From: Photorhabdus heterorhabditis
Lineage (GTDB): Bacteria; Pseudomonadota; Gammaproteobacteria; Enterobacterales; Enterobacteriaceae
NCBI RefSeq assembly: GCF_018448905.1
Contig: NZ_RCWA01000019.1
Coordinates: forward strand, 1 to 64,000
Length of the DNA: 64,000 nucleotides
Direction of reading: 5' to 3'
Made by a program: the position numbers and the translations under genes. The notes under the pieces were generated by a model that searched no databases, had not been told where the DNA came from, and worked only from the letters and a program-made list of their open reading frames with translations. Each line of letters begins with the position of its first letter. Within the stretch, counting starts at the first letter, position 1. Shown in pieces: positions 63,032 through 64,000 of this stretch.

Positions 63032-63134
63032 GATATTGCAGAATTTACGCCTTGACTGTTCACATTCCTAAAGGAAGAAGAACAGTCAATTCTAGCAATC
63101 TCTAATCCAGCCCGTTATTCACAATGATAGACGA

Positions 63135-63893
63135 TTAAGCGCCAAGCGTTGCACCACCATCGATGACAATATCCTGTAAAGTAATATGGCTTGCGAGATC
63201 AGAGGCCATAAACAATACCGCATCAGCAATTTCTGTTGGCGTCGCTATCTTCCCAAGTGGGATACCCAGTTTGAATAATTCAGAAAATCCCTGAATAACT
63301 TGCTGCTTAGAAGCTGCTGTTTGCCACATATCACGCTGCATTGGCGTATCTGTCGATCCTGGTGAAATAAGGTTACAACGAACGCCATAAGGTGCTAATT
63401 CAAGCCCAACACTCAGGCAGAGACTACGCAGTGCAGCTTTAGAAGCGCAATAGGCCGACATACCAACACGAGGAACATGAGCCGCATTTGACGCAATAGT
63501 GACGATAGCCCCCGCCTTTTGGCGTTGAAACTGGGGAATAGTCGCCTGAAATAGATTGAATGCACCTCCCGCGTTGACAGACAAGCACTGTTGCCAATCT
63601 TCAAACGTTATCTCTTCAGTCGCACCAAGGCGTAATATTCCGGCACCATTGACCAGCACATCAAGTTGTGGCTGTTGTGCAAGGAGTTGTTCGCAACAAT
63701 GTGAAACGGCAATAGTATCACTGATATCAAGCAAATAAGGTGTAAAAGGCAAATCCCCATCAGGGAAAGTGATGTCAAACCCAATCACCTTCGCGCCCGC
63801 TTGCTGAAAACGGTAAGCCGTCTGATAACCAATACCGCTACCCGCGCCGGTTACCCAGACAATTTTATCGCTAAAATCAAGCGTAATACTCAT
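63135..63893 (-). CDS. entA: 2,3-dihydro-2,3-dihydroxybenzoate dehydrogenase (EntA-like)
   Basis: The 252-aa SDR has VWVTGAGSGIGYQTAYRFQQ as cofactor loop, LDVLVNGAGILRLGATEEIT (the EntA/DhbA-type stretch), the catalytic Ser in AIVTIASNAAHVPRVGMSAY followed by CASKAALRSL (YxxxK), and C-terminal ITLQDIVIDGGATLGA. It forms 2,3-dihydroxybenzoate for a catechol siderophore. It starts 1 bp after the EntB-like stop (TGAAATG), so the genes form an operon; the rest lies outside the window. Confidence 0.9.
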   Translation of the reverse strand: MSITLDFSDKIVWVTGAGSGIGYQTAYRFQQAGAKVIGFDITFPDGDLPFTPYLLDISDTIAVSHCCEQLLAQQPQLDVLVNGAGILRLGATEEITFEDWQQCLSVNAGGAFNLFQATIPQFQRQKAGAIVTIASNAAHVPRVGMSAYCASKAALRSLCLSVGLELAPYGVRCNLISPGSTDTPMQRDMWQTAASKQQVIQGFSELFKLGIPLGKIATPTEIADAVLFMASDLASHITLQDIVIDGGATLGA

Positions 63894-63894
63894 T

Positions 63895-64000
63895 TCAAGC
63901 TCCCTGACTCTCAGTAAATAGCGTCATCCAACCATTTATTGTTGGATTTTTCATTAATGAAATAAAATCCACTTCATATCCTTGCTGGCGCCAATGGGAA
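63895..64000 (-). CDS. entB: EntB-like isochorismatase, carrier-domain C-terminus (partial)
   Basis: The frame from the window edge to TGA (63897-63895) reads SHWRQQGYEVDFISLMKNPT, then INGWMTLFTES. It aligns with the end of the EntB aryl-carrier domain (helix ...ARWRK....DFVMLAKNPTIDAWW). Only the last 34 or so residues are in the window. It is directly upstream of the EntA-like gene on the same strand. Confidence 0.75.
   Translation of the reverse strand, partial: SHWRQQGYEVDFISLMKNPTINGWMTLFTESQGA

Noticed and set aside
1-64000. tRNA, rRNA or riboswitch genes
   Set aside because: No cloverleaf, rRNA core sequence or known riboswitch motif was found by eye on either strand; a covariance-model search was not possible.

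Overview
The window comes from a Photorhabdus-type chromosome (Morganellaceae, an insect-pathogenic gamma-proteobacterium). The evidence is two TcdA-like Tc toxin A subunits, a TcdB-like B subunit and TccC/Rhs-type C subunits, a complete 4-hydroxyphenylacetate (HPA) catabolic gene set, many ERIC palindromes ending in TATACCC/GGGTATA, and AT-rich spacers. The genus is inferred from gene content; no rRNA or tRNA gene, CRISPR array or replication origin was seen.

Region 1 (1-10 kb) is accessory DNA full of mobile-element debris: transposase ends related to the IS5, IS66 and IS4 families, a cut-down Abi_2-type abortive-infection gene, a broken ParD-like antitoxin and several small orphan ORFs. 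Within it lies a PEP-hydrolase-like / Tm-1-like gene pair with a divergent TetR gene. The Tm-1/TetR part is present again about 3.2 kb downstream, with the second Tm-1 gene truncated.

Region 2 (9.9-15.8 kb) holds a Tn3-like unit (38-bp terminal repeat, res-like site, serine resolvase, DUF6880-like gene, RecX-like gene). It abuts relics of an integrative conjugative element (TIGR03759-like protein, an anchored coiled-coil protein, a truncated PilR/GspF-like pilus protein). A HigB/HigA-type toxin-antitoxin pair sits among them.

Region 3 (15.9-27.7 kb) is the HPA meta-cleavage cluster: hpaR facing hpaG1-hpaG2-hpaE-hpaD-hpaF-(Bcr-type MFS)-gabD-hpaH-hpaI-hpaX-hpaA. The monooxygenase genes hpaBC lie 10.8 kb further on (38.5-40.6 kb). 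HpaBC makes homoprotocatechuate, HpaD opens the ring, HpaE/F/G/H/I process the product to pyruvate and succinate semialdehyde, and the embedded GabD-type enzyme can oxidise the latter to succinate.

Region 4 (27.7-38 kb) separates hpaA from hpaBC. It contains small ORFs, an SDR oxidoreductase, an intact tccC-like gene whose stop codon overlaps a small downstream gene (candidate immunity gene), and a relic of a PUFA-synthase-like pathway: a dehydratase fragment followed by a PfaD-type enoyl reductase fused to a class III aminotransferase, an architecture that recalls zeamine/fabclavine-type polyamine assembly.

Region 5 (40.9-63 kb) has a POT-family peptide transporter and then a Tc toxin locus: tcdA-like (2180 aa), tcdA-like (2399 aa), tcdB-like (1469 aa), a holin-like gene and a tccC-like gene cut off after about 305 codons. 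The two A genes are paralogues with homologous upstream DNA; an ERIC element interrupts the upstream region of the second. The window closes (63.1-64 kb) with a minus-strand 2,3-dihydroxybenzoate siderophore segment: an EntA-like dehydrogenase and the carrier-domain end of an EntB-like protein.
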